Assembly: GCF_949987535.1 (NCBI RefSeq)
Contig: NC_080079.1
Span: 51,509,000 to 51,572,999 of the forward strand
Source of the DNA: Balaenoptera acutorostrata
Taxonomy: Eukaryota > Chordata > Mammalia > Artiodactyla > Balaenopteridae
DNA: 64,000 nucleotides
Direction of reading: 5' to 3'
Both the position numbers and the translations under genes were made by a program. Position 1 is the first letter of the stretch. Every line of letters begins with the position of its first letter. This document shows positions 1-12,745 of this stretch, piece by piece. Under the pieces are notes generated by a model, which saw only the letters and a program-made list of their open reading frames with translations, made no database searches and was not told the origin of the DNA.

Positions 1-3000
1 CAAGTCCTGTTATTCTTATGACAGTTTGATTTCCAGGCTTTATTCAAAGAGCCACAGACAAATATTTTCCCAGTTGCTTTTCCATTTATCATATGTGATG
101 ACTAGGAAAAACTAAAATAGGAAAAGAAGAGGAACAGGCATTTGGTAGCTCCAACATGGTCTCCAGAATCCAGCATCTACACCGGGGCCCCATCTTCCCT
201 CTTCCTGAGCTGCTCCCCACTTCTCTGGAGGAAGTTCAGTCCATCAGATGAGCTCAGGTCTGTGCCTCTTCCTACCACGTTTTTCTCCAGGGCGGTCCTC
301 CAGCTCCACCCCCTGCTTCCCTCATTCCTTACAGGCTCTGTCCTCCAGTTTCTCTCTCTGTATTTGACTTTCTTAATATATTTTCCTGGATTCAAGATAA
401 ACATTCAAGGGCACATATTTTTGTTTGCTTTCTTCATGCAGTGGTTTTCTTAATATATCTACCCCTTCACCAGTGAATATTGGTGTTGCATGTTACAAGC
501 CTGTTTTATTTGGAGAAGGGGTAATTGGATACAGAGAAAAAGGTTTGTGAGTATTTGAGCCTCACTGACAATTTCTACAGGTCTCTGGGCTCCACTGTGG
601 GGACACTGGCAAGCAGGTGTGCTTTGGGGTGTAAACTCTGTTTTTAGTGATTGATTAAATTACACGTTAATTTGGAGGAGGATGGGGGATTCAAAAGAAC
701 GTGTGGAAAGCAAATTTGAACATTAGTCAAGGTGGCCACTAGGCCATGAGTCAGTCCCTTGAGGACGTGGTCAGAATCCAGCTCACCACTGAATCCCCAA
801 TACCCCATGCAAAGAGTAGATTCTTAAAAAGGTTTGGTTGAAGGCAAGTCGATGTACTTAGGATAGGGTAGAACAAGTTGCTTTGAATAGTACTTCCCAG
901 CCAGCCTCCGAGAAAAGGCAAAGGCAACAATTAAGATGGGAGACTCAGGGATGGAGGGGACAGCACTGGGTCATTCATCGGAAGCTACCAGTTCAGGACC
1001 AGTCAGACTTGACTTTGGCTCCCAGAACCTCTTTATCAGCTGGTCTGGAGAGCTTTCTGTCCACGTGGCTCTGGCCCAGTGATGCACAGGTGTCCTCAGT
1101 GCTGGGTGGAGTCGGGACGCAGTGGAGAATGCCCTCCCTAAGAGGCTCTGTGTCCAGGCAGGACACATCTGCCTCATAGCCTGGCCTCTTGGGAACTTTT
1201 TGGAGGAAATTCTTTTATGGAATATGTCTATCTCTCCAGCCTCTTCCAGAACCATCTGTGAAGGGGACTTGAAGCACTCCATTTGTTACTGGACAGCTCT
1301 CATGGTTAGACTAGCTCCTCCAGACATAGAAACAAAAGCAAGCTTTGATGGAAATGGTTCAAGAAATGCAGAAGCACATGCATAACCCTTGCACTTAGGT
1401 TTTGTCAGCAAGTGATGTTCTGAGCTGTGTTCTGTGGCTCAGCAGGGGCCCAGGGGGAGGTGGGCTCTAGGAGGGAGGAGTCACATCCGGCAGGCCCTCA
1501 CACCCTGCCTCCTTGCCAGCCGATGTCCATGACCCCCACGTCCCATATCTTTGTCCTCTGAGCTCCAGACCCACGGATCCAGATGCCTTCTGGACTCAGC
1601 CACTTGGAAGCCTCATGACCACCTCCAGCTCAGTGCGTCTCTCTCTGACCTCATCATCCTCCCCGTAACCTGGTTCTCACCCAGTGCTCCAATCCCAGGG
1701 ACCAGTGTCTCCATCCTATTTGTTGGCTCCCTAGCCAATGGAGAAAAGCCCACATCCTGCTCCCTGCCTCAGAACCTGCTCCAGGATGACCCCATCACAC
1801 CTTTCCATGCTTTTGTACTTCTTACCCTCTGCCCACTCTCCCATGGCTCATCCATGCAAGCAGTGGGTGACATGTTGTTTCCTCTATTTATTTTCCTCTC
1901 GTGGCTCTGGACCTTTGCTAGGATTTTCCTTTATTCCTGGAATGCCTGTCTCTGACTGTCAAGGACTTACCTTTCCTGCAAGAGTTTGCTAAACATTGCC
2001 TCTGCCAAAAGGTCTTCCTGGATTTCCCGGTAGGGTTATTCCTTCTCCTGGCGTCCTGTACTCCTCACCCCAGTTATGCTGTGTTGGGGCCTTGATGCAC
2101 ATGCCTGGCTTCCCGAACAGCCTATAAGTGAGGGCTGGACCTCCTTTCTGTCGAGCTCCCTAGAGCCGCCAGCATGAGGGGCTCACACACAGAGGAGGTG
2201 CTGGGTTAAGCCTCCTGCTCTGCATCTGCCTCCTGCTTCCTCACCTTGACTCTGCTTGTTTAATTGCCTACATGTAGAGGAAGAGGCATTTATAACCTCC
2301 CAATCCTTCAGGAACTCAGAAAGCTGTGATCCTGCTTCATGAGCTACCGCTGTCAACACCTCATGTTCCATTGCATCTCCTTTTCCTGTGCCTGCATTTC
2401 AAGTCCTGTGGGGTACAAGCTCTTCCTCCCGGGCACACAGGCTCCCCTGTGCCCTGGACAGGCCATTGGCAGGTGGTGGAGCAGCCAGGGAGGAGGGCAG
2501 GGGAAGCACTGGCCAGGCTTCCTGCAGCAGTCTCCACACTGGGCTCAGGGGAACACATGTTCTGCTAATTCGTAGGTGCTTTGTGGAAAAAGGATTCTGT
2601 GATCAAAGAGGGCGGATAAGTTAAACAGCAAGAAAGAGGTGTCTCCTGCAGGCATCTTCCATCTCTAATGCATACTGTGCTTTCCAAGGATGAAGTGGTG
2701 CACGCTGGCTGCCACATGCATTTGTGTTTCAAACACACTCATGTGCTTTTTCTCTCGACATCTGCTCACCTGTACGCTGGAATAGGTCTTTGGCTGGTGG
2801 TGGGCTGCCAGGGTCCATAACATAGAGTTCATATTCCTCCACGTGGTCTATGAGGCTGTTGATGAGCTGACTTCAGAGCCCTCTCTGGTCTCAGTTCCTG
2901 CCATTGCTTGTCACCTAGAGCTGCTGTGCCTGTATCATAAGACATCTCTGCCACCCCAAGTGCAGGGTCATCCCAGTGTCTGGACCTCTTCATAGCCCCC

Positions 3001-3659
3001 TCTGCCCAGAGTGTTCTCCTGTTGTTGCCCCTCAGGCCCCGGCCCCCACCTTATCACCTTCACTGGTTTGCCAGCAACAAACATTCCATAAGGATCCTCC
3101 GGGTACAGACCTTGGCCTGCCCCAGAGGAGACTCCCATCAACAGTCCAGAGAACATCACTGTAGACTTTCAAACCATCCCTACCCCCAAACACACACTGA
3201 GTTAAAGCAAATGAAAATGAGATTAGGCTACACATGCATAATGTAGGGGAGAGAAATGCTAATATACTAATTGAAGAAAACAAGAATAAATAGACCATGA
3301 TATGCATGCTGAATCAAATAGCTTTAAGAAATCTCTATTTGTGGCACAGAGGAAGAGAGGGAGGGTAAAGATTTAATTTTTTTTCTTCCTTTCATTCTGA
3401 AGCTTCCAATTCTGTTCGGATGTTAAGTCCCTGTACCATTTACTGTCTGCAAATTTCATTTAGCAACACTCCAGAACAATTATGTTTATTGTAATCAATT
3501 CACTTGTTTCTCTCCCCTGCCCCACTGAGGAGTCCTTGAGGACAGGGGCCACATCTTAGCCAGCTCTGTAGCCCACTGAGAGCCCAGAATGAAGAATAGG
3601 AGCTGCTGTTTATCAGACATTAGATGGAGCTAGGCACTGTTTCTGAGCGTCACTTTTCA
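1..3659 (+). other. GRID1 intron, mostly unassigned, with L2-like pieces
   Basis: No exon, RNA gene or young repeat is visible. About 1640-2115 and 2840-3190 resemble decayed sense L2: pyrimidine-rich, with phrases such as 'cttcctggatttccc' and 'tgcccagagtgttctcctg' like those in the L2 3' region. About 3480-3600 also looks L2/MIR-like ('gaggacaggggccacatc'). The open frames here are short, overlap on both strands and resemble no protein I know. Confidence 0.5.
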
Positions 3660-5345
3660 AATCTATTTTTTACTTAAAAATTAATCGCTTTATTGAGGTT
3701 TAATTCGCATACAACAAACACACATATTTAAATGTACAGTTTTTCTTTGCCATATGTATACACCTGTGAAACTGTAACCACAATGAAGATGGTGAACATA
3801 TACGTCACCCCAACAGTGTCTTCATGCCCCTCTGTAATCCCCACCCCTGTCCTACCTTCCCCACTCCCCAGGTAGTCTGTTTCTCGCTCTACAGACTATT
3901 TGTATTTTCTAGAGTTTTATATAAGTGGAATCATAGAGTACATACTCTTCTTTTCTTCTATTTTGCTATGGCTATTTCCTTCCAGATAATTATTTTTTTG
4001 AGATTTACCCATATTGCAATATACAACAATAGTTCTTTTTATTGATGAGGCATGTTCAATTGTATGACTACACCACAATTTGAACATACATTTACCCCTT
4101 GATGGGCATTTGGGTTGTTTGAGAATTTTGGTGATTACAAATAAGACTGCTGTGAACCTTCATATACAAGTCTTTGTATGGACAAAGGCTTTCATTTTCC
4201 TTGGGTACACATTTCCAAGTGGAATTGCAATGTTGTATGGCAGATGTACGTTGAATTCTTTAAGAAACTTCCAGGTTATATGAGCATTCCATTTGTTCCA
4301 CATCTTCTCCAGTACCTGGTTTGATCAGGGTTTTTGATATTAGCCACTGTAGTGGTGTGTAATGGCACCTCGTTATGGTTGTAGTTTTCATTTCCCTAAC
4401 GACGAACGATACTGAGCATATTTTCAGGTGTTTATTTGCCATCTATATCTATAGCTTCCTTGGGGGGGAAGCTGAAATCATTGATTTGAGACCTTTATTT
4501 TTCTTTACTGCTTTAAACTTCCTTTAAGTGATTTAATGGCATCTCCCAAATTTTGATATGCTGTATTTTCATTGTTATTCAGTTCAAAATACTTTCTATT
4601 TTACCTTTTGATTTCTTCTTTGACCCATGGGTTGTTTAGATGTGTGTTATAATAGTCTCTAAATATTTGAAGATTTTTCAGGGATCTTTCTCTTATTGAT
4701 TTTTAATTTAGCTCCATTGTGGTCAGAGACCATAGTTGAATTACTTGAATTCTTGAATATTACTTGAATCCTTTTAAATTTATTGAGACTTATTTGATAG
4801 TCCAATATATTGTCTTTGCTGATAAATTTTTTTTGTGCACTTGAAAAGGATGTGTAATCTGTTGTGAGGAATATTCTATAAATGTCAATTGGGTCAATTT
4901 TGTTGATAGTGCTGTTTATGTCTTCTGTATCGTTGATTATATTTTGTCTATTTGTTCTATCAATTATTAAGAACAGGGTATCAAAATATTCAACTTTAAA
5001 TTTGAGTTTGCCTACTTCTCCTTGCAGTTTTATCAGTTGTTGCTTAATATATTTTGAAGCTTTGTTACAAGAGGCATAAATGTTTAGGATTTTTATGTCC
5101 TGTCGATTAATTGAGCTATTATCATTACAGAATGACCTTCTTTGTCCCTCTGCTCTGAAATGTCCTCTGCTCTGAAATATACTTTATCTGATATTACTGA
5201 AGCTATTGGAGATTTATTTTGACTAGTGTTAGCCTAATATAGTTTTCTCCATTCTTTTCCTTTTAACTTATTTGTTTCTTTAAAGTATGTTTCTTGAAGG
5301 CCATTCCTACTTGGATCTTGCTATTTTATTCATTAGGACACTGTG
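3660..5345 (-). repeat. Old L1 (L1M-type) remnants, antisense
   Basis: The T-rich + strand reads as the complement of old mammalian L1. 3670-4460 carries the L1 3'-region signature ('ttattgaggtttaattcgcatac', later 'gccactgtagtggtgtgtaatgg'). 4480-5330 carries a second stretch ('tcaattgggtcaattttgttgatag', 'tctatttgttctatcaattatt'). It is heavily diverged with no open frame. Subfamily assignment needs alignment to consensus. Confidence 0.7.
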
Positions 5346-5375
5346 GGGTTTTTTGTTTGTTTGTTTTTTGTTTTT

Positions 5376-5484
5376 AATTTTTTAACATCTTTATTGGAGT
5401 ATAATTGCTTTACAATGGTGTGTTAGTTTCTGCTTTATAACAAAGTGAATCAGTTATACATACACATAGGTCCCCATATCTCTT
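5376..5484 (-). repeat. Short 5'-truncated L1 3' end, antisense
   Basis: 'atctttattggagtataatt' followed by 'caaagtgaatcagttataca' is the complement of the 3' UTR of the artiodactyl/cetacean L1 lineage; the same phrases occur at 18398-18475. Only about 100 bp was copied. A 7-bp 'gacactg' is present on both sides (5337-5343 and about 5484-5490), a weak candidate target-site duplication. Confidence 0.65.
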
Positions 5485-5689
5485 GACACTGCATTTTAAT
5501 TAAAGTGCTTTGATAATTTAATATGAGTATTGATATGGTTAGGAGAGGGTGGAGTCCTGGAAGCCACATTAAGAAATTATTTCAAAGAGGAGGGAGAGCT
5601 CATTGGTGTCAGATGCTGCTGCCTTGAGGATGTGGTGACCTTGAGGGTGAATGTTGGGAAAGGGTTGGAGGACAAGTTTCCAGGTACTT

Positions 5690-5805
5690 CAAACTATATC
5701 ATTCCATTTTACAGATAAGGAAACAGAGGCTTAGAGAAATGGATTGACTTTTCAATATCACTTAGTAAGTGGCAGAATCAGGATTTGAACTTAGGTGTGA
5801 GTGAC
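5690..5805 (-). repeat. MIR SINE, antisense
   Basis: Contains 'cattttacagataaggaaac', 'gaggcttagagaaatgg' and 'agtggcagaatcaggatttg', which match the reverse complement of the MIR core. It is immediately followed by the nested CHR SINE/L1 insertion. Confidence 0.8.
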
Positions 5806-5828
5806 TCCACATTTCAGAAATATATTCC

Positions 5829-5870
5829 TGGGACTTCCCTGGTGGCGCATTGGCTAAGAATCCGCCTGCC
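5829..5870 (+). mobile_element. CHR-type SINE, 5' part (split by L1)
   Basis: This is the first 42 bp of a CHR SINE ('ggacttccctggtggcgcat...ccgcctgcc'), including the A-box region of its tRNA-derived promoter. The element resumes at 11264. The preceding 13-bp 'agaaatatattcc' (5816-5828) recurs exactly at 11584-11596 after the SINE tail and is the SINE's own target-site duplication. Confidence 0.93.
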
Positions 5871-6253
5871 TGGGGGGTGGCTGTGGCTCACCGTGGGAAA
5901 AAGGACACTGGTAGCAGAAGTTCTGGGAAGTACTCCTTGGTGTGAGCCCTCCAAGAGTCTGCCATTAGCCCCACCAAAGAGCCCAGGTAGGCTCCAGTGT
6001 TGGGTCGCCTCAGGCCAAACAACCAACAGGGAGGGAACCCAGCCCCACCCATCAGCAGTCAAGCGGATTAAAGTTTTACTAAGTTCTGCCCACCAAAGCA
6101 ACAGTCAGCTCTACCCACCACCAGTCCCTCCCATCAGAAAACTTGCACAAGCCTCTTAGATAGCTTCATCCACCAGAGGGAAGACAGCAGAAGCAAGAAC
6201 TACAATCCTGAAGCCTGTGGCACAAAAACCACATTCACAGAAAGATAGACAAG

Positions 6254-7157
6254 ATGAAAAGGCAGAAGGCTATGTACCAGATAAAGGAACAAAATAAAAC
6301 CCCAGAAAAACAACTAAATGAAGTGGAGATAGGCAACCTTCCAGAAAAAGAATTCAGAATAATGATAGTGAAGATGATCCAGGACCTCGGAAAAAGAATG
6401 GAGGCAAAGATCGAGAAGATGCAAGAAATGTTTAACAAAGACCTAGAAGAATTAAAGAACAAACAAACAGAGATGAACAATACAATAACTGAAACGAAAA
6501 CTACACTAGAAGGAATCAATAGCAGAATAACTGAGGCAGAAGAACGGATAAGTGACCTGGAAGACAGAATGATGGAATTCACCGCTATGGAACAGAAGAA
6601 AGAAGAAAGAATGAAAAGAAATGAAGACAGCTTAAGAGACCTCTGGGACAAAATTAAACGCAACAACATTCACATTATAGGGGTCCCAGAAGGAGAAGAG
6701 AGAGAGAAAGGACCCGAGAAAATATTTGAAGAGATTATAGTCGAAAACTTCCCTAACATGGGAAAGGAAATAGCCACCCAAGTCCAGGAAGCACAGCGAG
6801 TCCCATACAGGATAAAACCCAAGGAGAAACACTCCGAGACACATAGTAATCAAATTGGCAAAAATTAAAGACAAAGAAAAATTATTAAAAGCAGCAAGGG
6901 AAAAACAACAAATAACATACAAGGGAAGTCCCATAAAGTTAACAGCTGATTTCTCAGCAGACACTCTACAAGCCAGAGGGAGTGGCATGATATACTTAAA
7001 GTGATGAAAGGGAAGAACCTGCAACCAAGATTACTCTACCCAGCAAGGATCTCATTCAGATTCGATGGAGAAATCAAAAGCTTTACAGACAAGCAAAAGC
7101 TGAGAATTCAGCACCACCAAACCAGCTCTACAACAAATGCTAAAGGAACTTCTCTAA
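6254..7157 (+). pseudogene. L1 ORF1 (RNA-binding chaperone), frameshifted
   Basis: ORF1p is the trimeric nucleic-acid-binding protein of the L1 ribonucleoprotein. The first 204 codons from ATG 6254 are open. There is a long lysine/glutamate-rich coiled coil (about residues 30-125, with ITEAEERISDLEDR), then the RRM-like start NIHIIGVPEGEE. A frameshift near 6815 ends the frame at 6868. The continuation (IKLAKIKDKEKLL, then LTADFSADTLQARG) reads in another frame to about 6980, a third segment has LLYPARISFRFDGEIKSF, and a further shift near 7104 precedes the natural stop at 7155-7157. At least three frame changes make it non-functional. Confidence 0.9.
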
Positions 7158-7215
7158 GTGGGAAACACAAGAGAAGAAAAGGACCTACCAAAACAAACCC
7201 AAAACAATTAAGAAA

Positions 7216-10200
7216 ATGGGCATAGGAACATACATATCGATAATTACCCTAAACGTGAATGGATTAAATGCTCCAACCAAAAGACACAGGCTTGCTGAAT
7301 GGATACAAGAACAAGACCCATCTATATGCTGTCTACAAGAGACCCACTTCAGACCTAGGGAAACATACAGACTGAAAGTGAGGGGTTGGAAAAAGATATT
7401 CCATGCAAATGGAAATCAAAAGAAAGCTGGAGTAGCAATACTCATATCAGATAAAATAGACTTTAAAATAAAGAATGTTACAAGAGACAAGGAAGGACAC
7501 TACATAATGATCAAGGGATCAATCCAAGAGTAAGACAGAACAATTATAAATATATATGCACCCAACATAGGAGCACCTCAAAACATAAGGCAACTGCTAA
7601 CAGCTATAAAAGAGGAAATCGACAGTAACACAATAATAGTGGGGGACTTTAACACCTCACTTACACCAATGGACAGATCATCCAAAATGAAAATAAATAA
7701 GGAAACACAAGCTTTAAATGACACAATAGACCAGATAGATTTAATTTATAGGACATTCCATCCGAAAACAGCAGATTACACTTTCTTCTCCAGTGCTCAT
7801 GGAACATTCTCCAGGATAGATCACATCTTGAGTCACAAATCAAGCCTAAGTAAATTTAAGAAAATTGAAATTATATCAAGCATCTTTTCTGAACACAACG
7901 CTATGAAATTAGAAATCAATTACAGGGAAAAAAAACGTAAAAAAACACAAACACATGGAGGCTAAACAATACGTTACTAAATAACCAAGAGATCACTGAA
8001 GAAATCAAAGAGGAAATCAAAAAATACCTAGAGACAAATGACAATGAAAACACGACAATCCAAAACCTATGGGATGCAGCAAAAGCAGCTCTAAGAGGGA
8101 AGTTTATAGCAATACAAGCCTACCTCAAGAAACAAGAAAAATCTCAAATAAACAATCTAACCTTACACCTAAAGGAACTAGAGAAAGAAGAACAAACAAA
8201 ACCCAAAGTTAGCAGAAAGAAATCATAAAGATCAGAGCAGAAATAAATGAAATAGAAACAAAGAAAACAATAGCAAAGATCAATAAAACTAAAAGCTGGT
8301 TCTTTGAGAAGGTAAACAAAATTGATAAACCCTTAGCCAGACTCATCAAGAAAAAGAGGGAGAAGACTCAAATCAATAAAATTAGAAATGAAAAAGGAGA
8401 AGTTACAACAGACATTGCAGAAATACAAAGCATCCTAAGAGACTACTACAGGCAACTCTATGCCAATAAAATGGACAACCTGGAAGAAATGGACAAATTC
8501 TTAGAAAGGTATAACCTTCCAAAACTGAACCAGGAAGAAACAGAAAATATGAACAGACCAATCACAAGTAATGAATTGAAACTGTGATTAAAAATCTTCC
8601 AGCAAACAAAAGTTCAGGACCAGATGGCTTCACTGGTGAATTCTATCAAACATTTAGAGAAGAGCTAACACCCATCCTTCTCAAACTCCTCCAAAAAATT
8701 GCAGAGGAAGGAACACTCCCAAACACATTCTGTGAGGCCACCATCACCCTGATACCAAAACCAGACAAAGATACTACAAAAAAAGAAAATTACAGACCAA
8801 TATCACTGATGAATATAGATGCAAAAATCCTCAACAAAATACTAGCAAACAGAATCCAACAACACATTAAAAGGATCACACACCATGATCAAGTGGGATT
8901 TATCCCAGGGATGCAAGGATTCTTCAGTATATGCAAATCAATCAATGTGATACACTATATTAACAAATTGTAGAATAAAAATCATATGATCATCTCAATA
9001 GATGCAGAAAAAGCTTTTGACGAATTCAACACCCATTTATGATAAAAACTCTCCAGAAAGTGGGCATAGCTGGAACCTACCTCAACATAATAAAGGCCAT
9101 ATATGACAAACCCACAGCAAACATCATTCTCAATGGTGAAAAACTGAAAGCATTTCCTCTAAGATCAGGGACAGGACAGGGTGTCCACTCTCACCACTAT
9201 TATTCAACATAGTTTTGGAAGTCCTAGCCACGGCAATCAGAGAAGAAAAGGAAATAAAAGTAATACAAATTGGAAAAGAAGAAGTAAAACTGTCACTGTT
9301 TGCAGATGACATGATACTATACATAGAGAATCCTAAAGACGCCACCAGAAAACTACTAGAGCTAATCAATGAATTTGATAAAGTTGCAGGATACAAAATT
9401 AATGCACAGAATTCTCTTGCATTCCTACACACTAATAATGAAAAATCTGAAGGAGAAATTAAGGAAACACTCCCATTTACCACTGCAACAAAAAGAATAA
9501 AATACCTAGGAATAAACCTACCTAGGGAGACAAAAGACCTGTATGCAGAAAACTATAAGACACTGATGAAAGAAATTAAAGATGATACCAACAGATGGAG
9601 AGATATACCATGTTCTTGGACTGGAAGAATCAATATTGTGAAAATGACTCTACTACCCAAAGCAATCTGCAGATTCAATGCAAGCCCTATCAAATTACCA
9701 ATGGCATTTTTTACGGAGCTAGAACAAATCATCTTAAAATTTGTATGGCGACACAAAAGACCCTGAATAGCCAAAGCAGTCTTGAGGGAAAAAAACGGAG
9801 CTGGAGGAATCAGACTCCCTGACTTCAGACTAAACTACAAAGCTGCAGTAATGAAGACAATATGGTACTGGCACAAAAACAGAAACATAGATCAATGGAA
9901 CAAGATAGAAAGCCCAGAGACAAACCCTCGCACCTATGGTCAACTAATCTATGACAAAGGAGGCAAGGATGTACAATGGAGAAAAGGCAGTCTCTTCAGT
10001 AAGTGGTGCTGGGAAAACTGGACAGCTACATGTAAAAGAATGAAATTAGGACACTCCCTAACACCATACACAAAAATAAACTCAAAATGGATTAGAGACC
10101 TAAATGTAAGACCGGACACTATAAAACTCTTCGAGGAAAACACAGGAAGAACACTCTTTGACATAAATCACAGCAAGATCTTTTTTGATCCACCTCCTAG

Positions 10201-11023
10201 AGTAATGGAAATAAAAACAAAAATTAACAAAGGGGACCTAATGAAACTTAAAAGCTTTTGCACAGCAAAGGAAACCATAAACAAGACAAAAAGACAACAC
10301 TCAGAATGGGAGAAAATATTTGCAAATGAATCAACGGACAAAGGATTAATCTCCAAAATATATAAACAGCTCATGCAACTCAATATTAAAAAAACAAACA
10401 ACCCAATCCAAAAATGGGCAGAGGACCTAAATAGACATTTCTCCAAAGAAGGCATACAGATGGCCAAGAGGCACATGAAAAGCTGCTCAACCTCACTAAC
10501 TATTAGAGAAATGCACATCAAAACTACAATGAGGTATCACCTCACACCAGTTAGAATGGGCATCATCAGAAAATCTACAAACCAGAAATGCTGGAGAGGG
10601 TGTGGAGAAAAGGGAACCCTCTTGCACTGTTGGTGGGAATGTAAATTGATACAGCAACTATGGAGAACAGTATGGAGGTTCCTTAAAAAACTAAAAATAG
10701 AATTACCATATGATCCAGCAATCCCACTACTGGGCATACACCCTGAGAAAACCATAATTCAAAAAGCCACATGCACCATAATGTTCATTGCAGCACTATT
10801 TACAATAACCAGGTTATGGAAGCAACCTAAATGCCCATCGACAGACAAATGGATAAAGAAGATGTTGTACATATATACAATGGAATATTACTCAGACATA
10901 AAAAGGAACGAAATTGGGTCATTTGTTGAGATGTGGATGGATCTAGAGACTGTCATACAGAGTGAAGTAAGTCAGAAAGAGAAAAACAAATATTGTGTAT
11001 TAACACATGTATGTGGAACCTAG
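7216..11023 (+). pseudogene. L1 ORF2 (endonuclease and reverse transcriptase), multiply broken
   Basis: ORF2p nicks target DNA and reverse-transcribes L1 RNA. From ATG 7216 the apurinic-type endonuclease begins (ITLNVNGLNAPTKRHRL, CCLQETHF). An in-frame stop at 7531 breaks it; the frame resumes with the GDFNTSL motif and SRIDHILSH up to about 7960. Frameshifts follow near 7950, 8215 and 8575. The reverse transcriptase has [12 protein letters not shown] and LIPKPDKD with [15 protein letters not shown], a stop at 8971, frameshifts near 9022 and 9180, and the catalytic FADD at 9299-9310. A TGA at 9764 looks like CpG decay. From 9782 to the natural stop at 11021-11023 the C-terminal third is open over 400 codons, including the Cys-rich motif ([18 protein letters not shown]). 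Confidence 0.92.
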
Positions 11024-11263
11024 AAAAATGGTACAGATGAACCGGTTTGCAGGGCAGAAGTTGAGACACAGATGTAGAGAAGAAACTTATGGACACCAAG
11101 TGGGGAAAGCCGCGGGGAGTGGGGATGGTGGTGTGATGAATTGGGCGATTGGGATTGACATGTATACACTGATGTGTATAAAATTGATGACTAATAAGAA
11201 CCTGGTGTATAAAAAAATAAGTAAAATTCAAAAATTAAAAAAAAAAACAATAAATAAATAAAG

Positions 11264-11583
11264 AGAATCCACCTGCCAATGCAGGGGACACAGGTTCAAG
11301 CCCTGGTCTGGGAAGATACCACATGCCACAGAGCAACTAAACCCATGTGCCACAACTACTGAGCCTGCGCTCCAGAGCCCACGAGCCACAACTACTGAGC
11401 CCGTGTGCTGCCACAACTACTGAAGCCCATGTGCCTAGAGCCTGTGCTCCGCAACAAGAGAAGCCACTACAACAAAGAGTAGCTCCCCCTCACCGTAACT
11501 AGAGAAAGCCCGTGAGCAGCAACGAAGACCCAAAGCAGCCAAAAATAAAAAGATAAATAGACAAATAAATTTATATAAAGAAA
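11264..11583 (+). mobile_element. CHR-type SINE, 3' part (split by L1)
   Basis: The SINE interrupted at 5870 continues here. The first 14 bp duplicate 5857-5870, then come the B-box region ('ggttcaagccctgg'), the tRNA-unrelated body and an A-rich tail. The exact 13-bp duplication 'agaaatatattcc' follows at 11584-11596. It belongs to the longer subfamily with the 'gagaagccact...gaagagtagc' type body. Confidence 0.93.
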
Positions 11584-11820
11584 AGAAATATATTCCCAAT
11601 ACCACACTGCCCCTCTCTCACCTTTCCCCTTCACTCAGCACTAATTAAATGCTAAATACATGACTGAATTCCAGCAATATTTGACTTTTTAAAAATAATG
11701 TGGAAGTAGTAATATAATCTTGTGTGGAAAGTCTTATTATAAAATTTTTATTATTTATTATTAAATTTCTTCCCTTTATGTTATTTTCCATATCAGCACC
11801 TTATTTTTAAAATTTCCTAT

Positions 11821-12179
11821 GGGACTTCCCTGGTGGTGCAGTGGTTAAGAATCCGCCTGCCAATGCGGGGGACGCGGGTTTGAGCCCTGGTCCAGGAAGA
11901 TCCCACATGCCGCGGAGCACATGAGCCTGGGCACCACAACTACTGAGCCTGCGCTGTAGAGCCTGTGAGCCACAACTACTGAGCACACGTGCCATGACTA
12001 CTGAAACCTGCGCGCCTAGAACCCATGCTCCACAACAAGAGAAGCCACCGCAGTGGGAAGCCCGCGCACCACAATGAAGAGTAGCCCCCTCTCACCACAA
12101 CTAGAGAAAGCCCGGGCACAGCAACGAGGACCCAATGCAGCAAAAAATTTTTTAAAAAAATTAAAATAAATTTCAAGAA
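11821..12179 (+). mobile_element. CHR-type SINE, long subfamily
   Basis: Starts 'gggacttccctggtggtgca', with a B box like 'gggtttgagccctgg' and the long body with 'gaagccaccgcagtgggaag'. The A-rich tail ends at 12179. A perfect 13-bp target-site duplication 'taaaatttcctat' flanks it at 11808-11820 and 12180-12192. Confidence 0.95.
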
Positions 12180-12534
12180 TAAAATTTCCTATGGAAAAGG
12201 TGAAAGAATCCTGGAAAAACCCACACAAATAAGCTAATGCATGTCACATGAGTAGTATCTGAAAGGAACAAACCATATTTACTGGAAATGTACTTCTGTT
12301 TGTTAATCAGAATATATCTGTTTTCCTTTCTCAGCCCAAAAGGAATCTATGAGAGTTAACACTTATGGTTACAGATAGATGAAGAAATTTTTGTTGTGTA
12401 ATATCATTCTTCAGCCCTTTTGAAAGCCCCATGTGGGGGAACTTGGAGCTATACTGATAGTGCCTTTGGGGAGCAGTATTGAGAAAGCAGCAAGGTACCA
12501 TTGTGTTTTAGATCAACCTTTGGGAACACGCCAT

Positions 12535-12745
12535 GGATAGGATTTGACTCCAGTGCCGACCACTTCTTTGACTTTGGGCAAATTGTTTTACTTCCTTCCT
12601 TGAACTTTATTCTCCTCATCCACTCGGTAGGGTTTGTGATAAACACCTCATGGGAAATTTATGAAGACTAAATGAGATAACTCACCAGAAATGACCCTTC
12701 ACAGGGTCTGGCATAGAGCAGGAACTCTTAAAAGATAGCTCTTCT
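12535..12745 (+). repeat. MIR SINE
   Basis: 'gactttgggcaaattgtttt', 'ctcctcatccactcggtagg', 'aaatgagataactca' and 'tctggcatagagcaggaact' follow the MIR consensus order in sense orientation. Confidence 0.8.

Larger units (their letters stand above)
5871..11263 (+). mobile_element. Nearly complete LINE-1 retrotransposon, decayed, sense orientation
   Basis: The 5,393-bp L1 comprises about 380 bp of 5' UTR (so probably 5'-shortened), ORF1 from 6254, ORF2 from 7216 to 11023, and a 3' UTR ending in an A-rich tail with an 'aataaataaataaa' stretch at 11249-11262. It is flanked by a 14-bp target-site duplication, 'agaatccgcctgcc' at 5857-5870 and the same with one change at 11264-11277, which lies inside a CHR SINE. 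ORF1 and ORF2 both carry frameshifts and stops, so the copy cannot be autonomous. It lies in the sense direction of GRID1. Confidence 0.93.

Noticed and set aside
6254..6868. 204-codon coiled-coil protein as a host gene
   Set aside because: It is L1 ORF1 truncated by a frameshift; flanking ORF2 and UTRs confirm the element.
9782..11023. 413-codon open frame resembling a complete gene
   Set aside because: It is the C-terminal third of L1 ORF2 downstream of a nonsense codon, not an independent gene.
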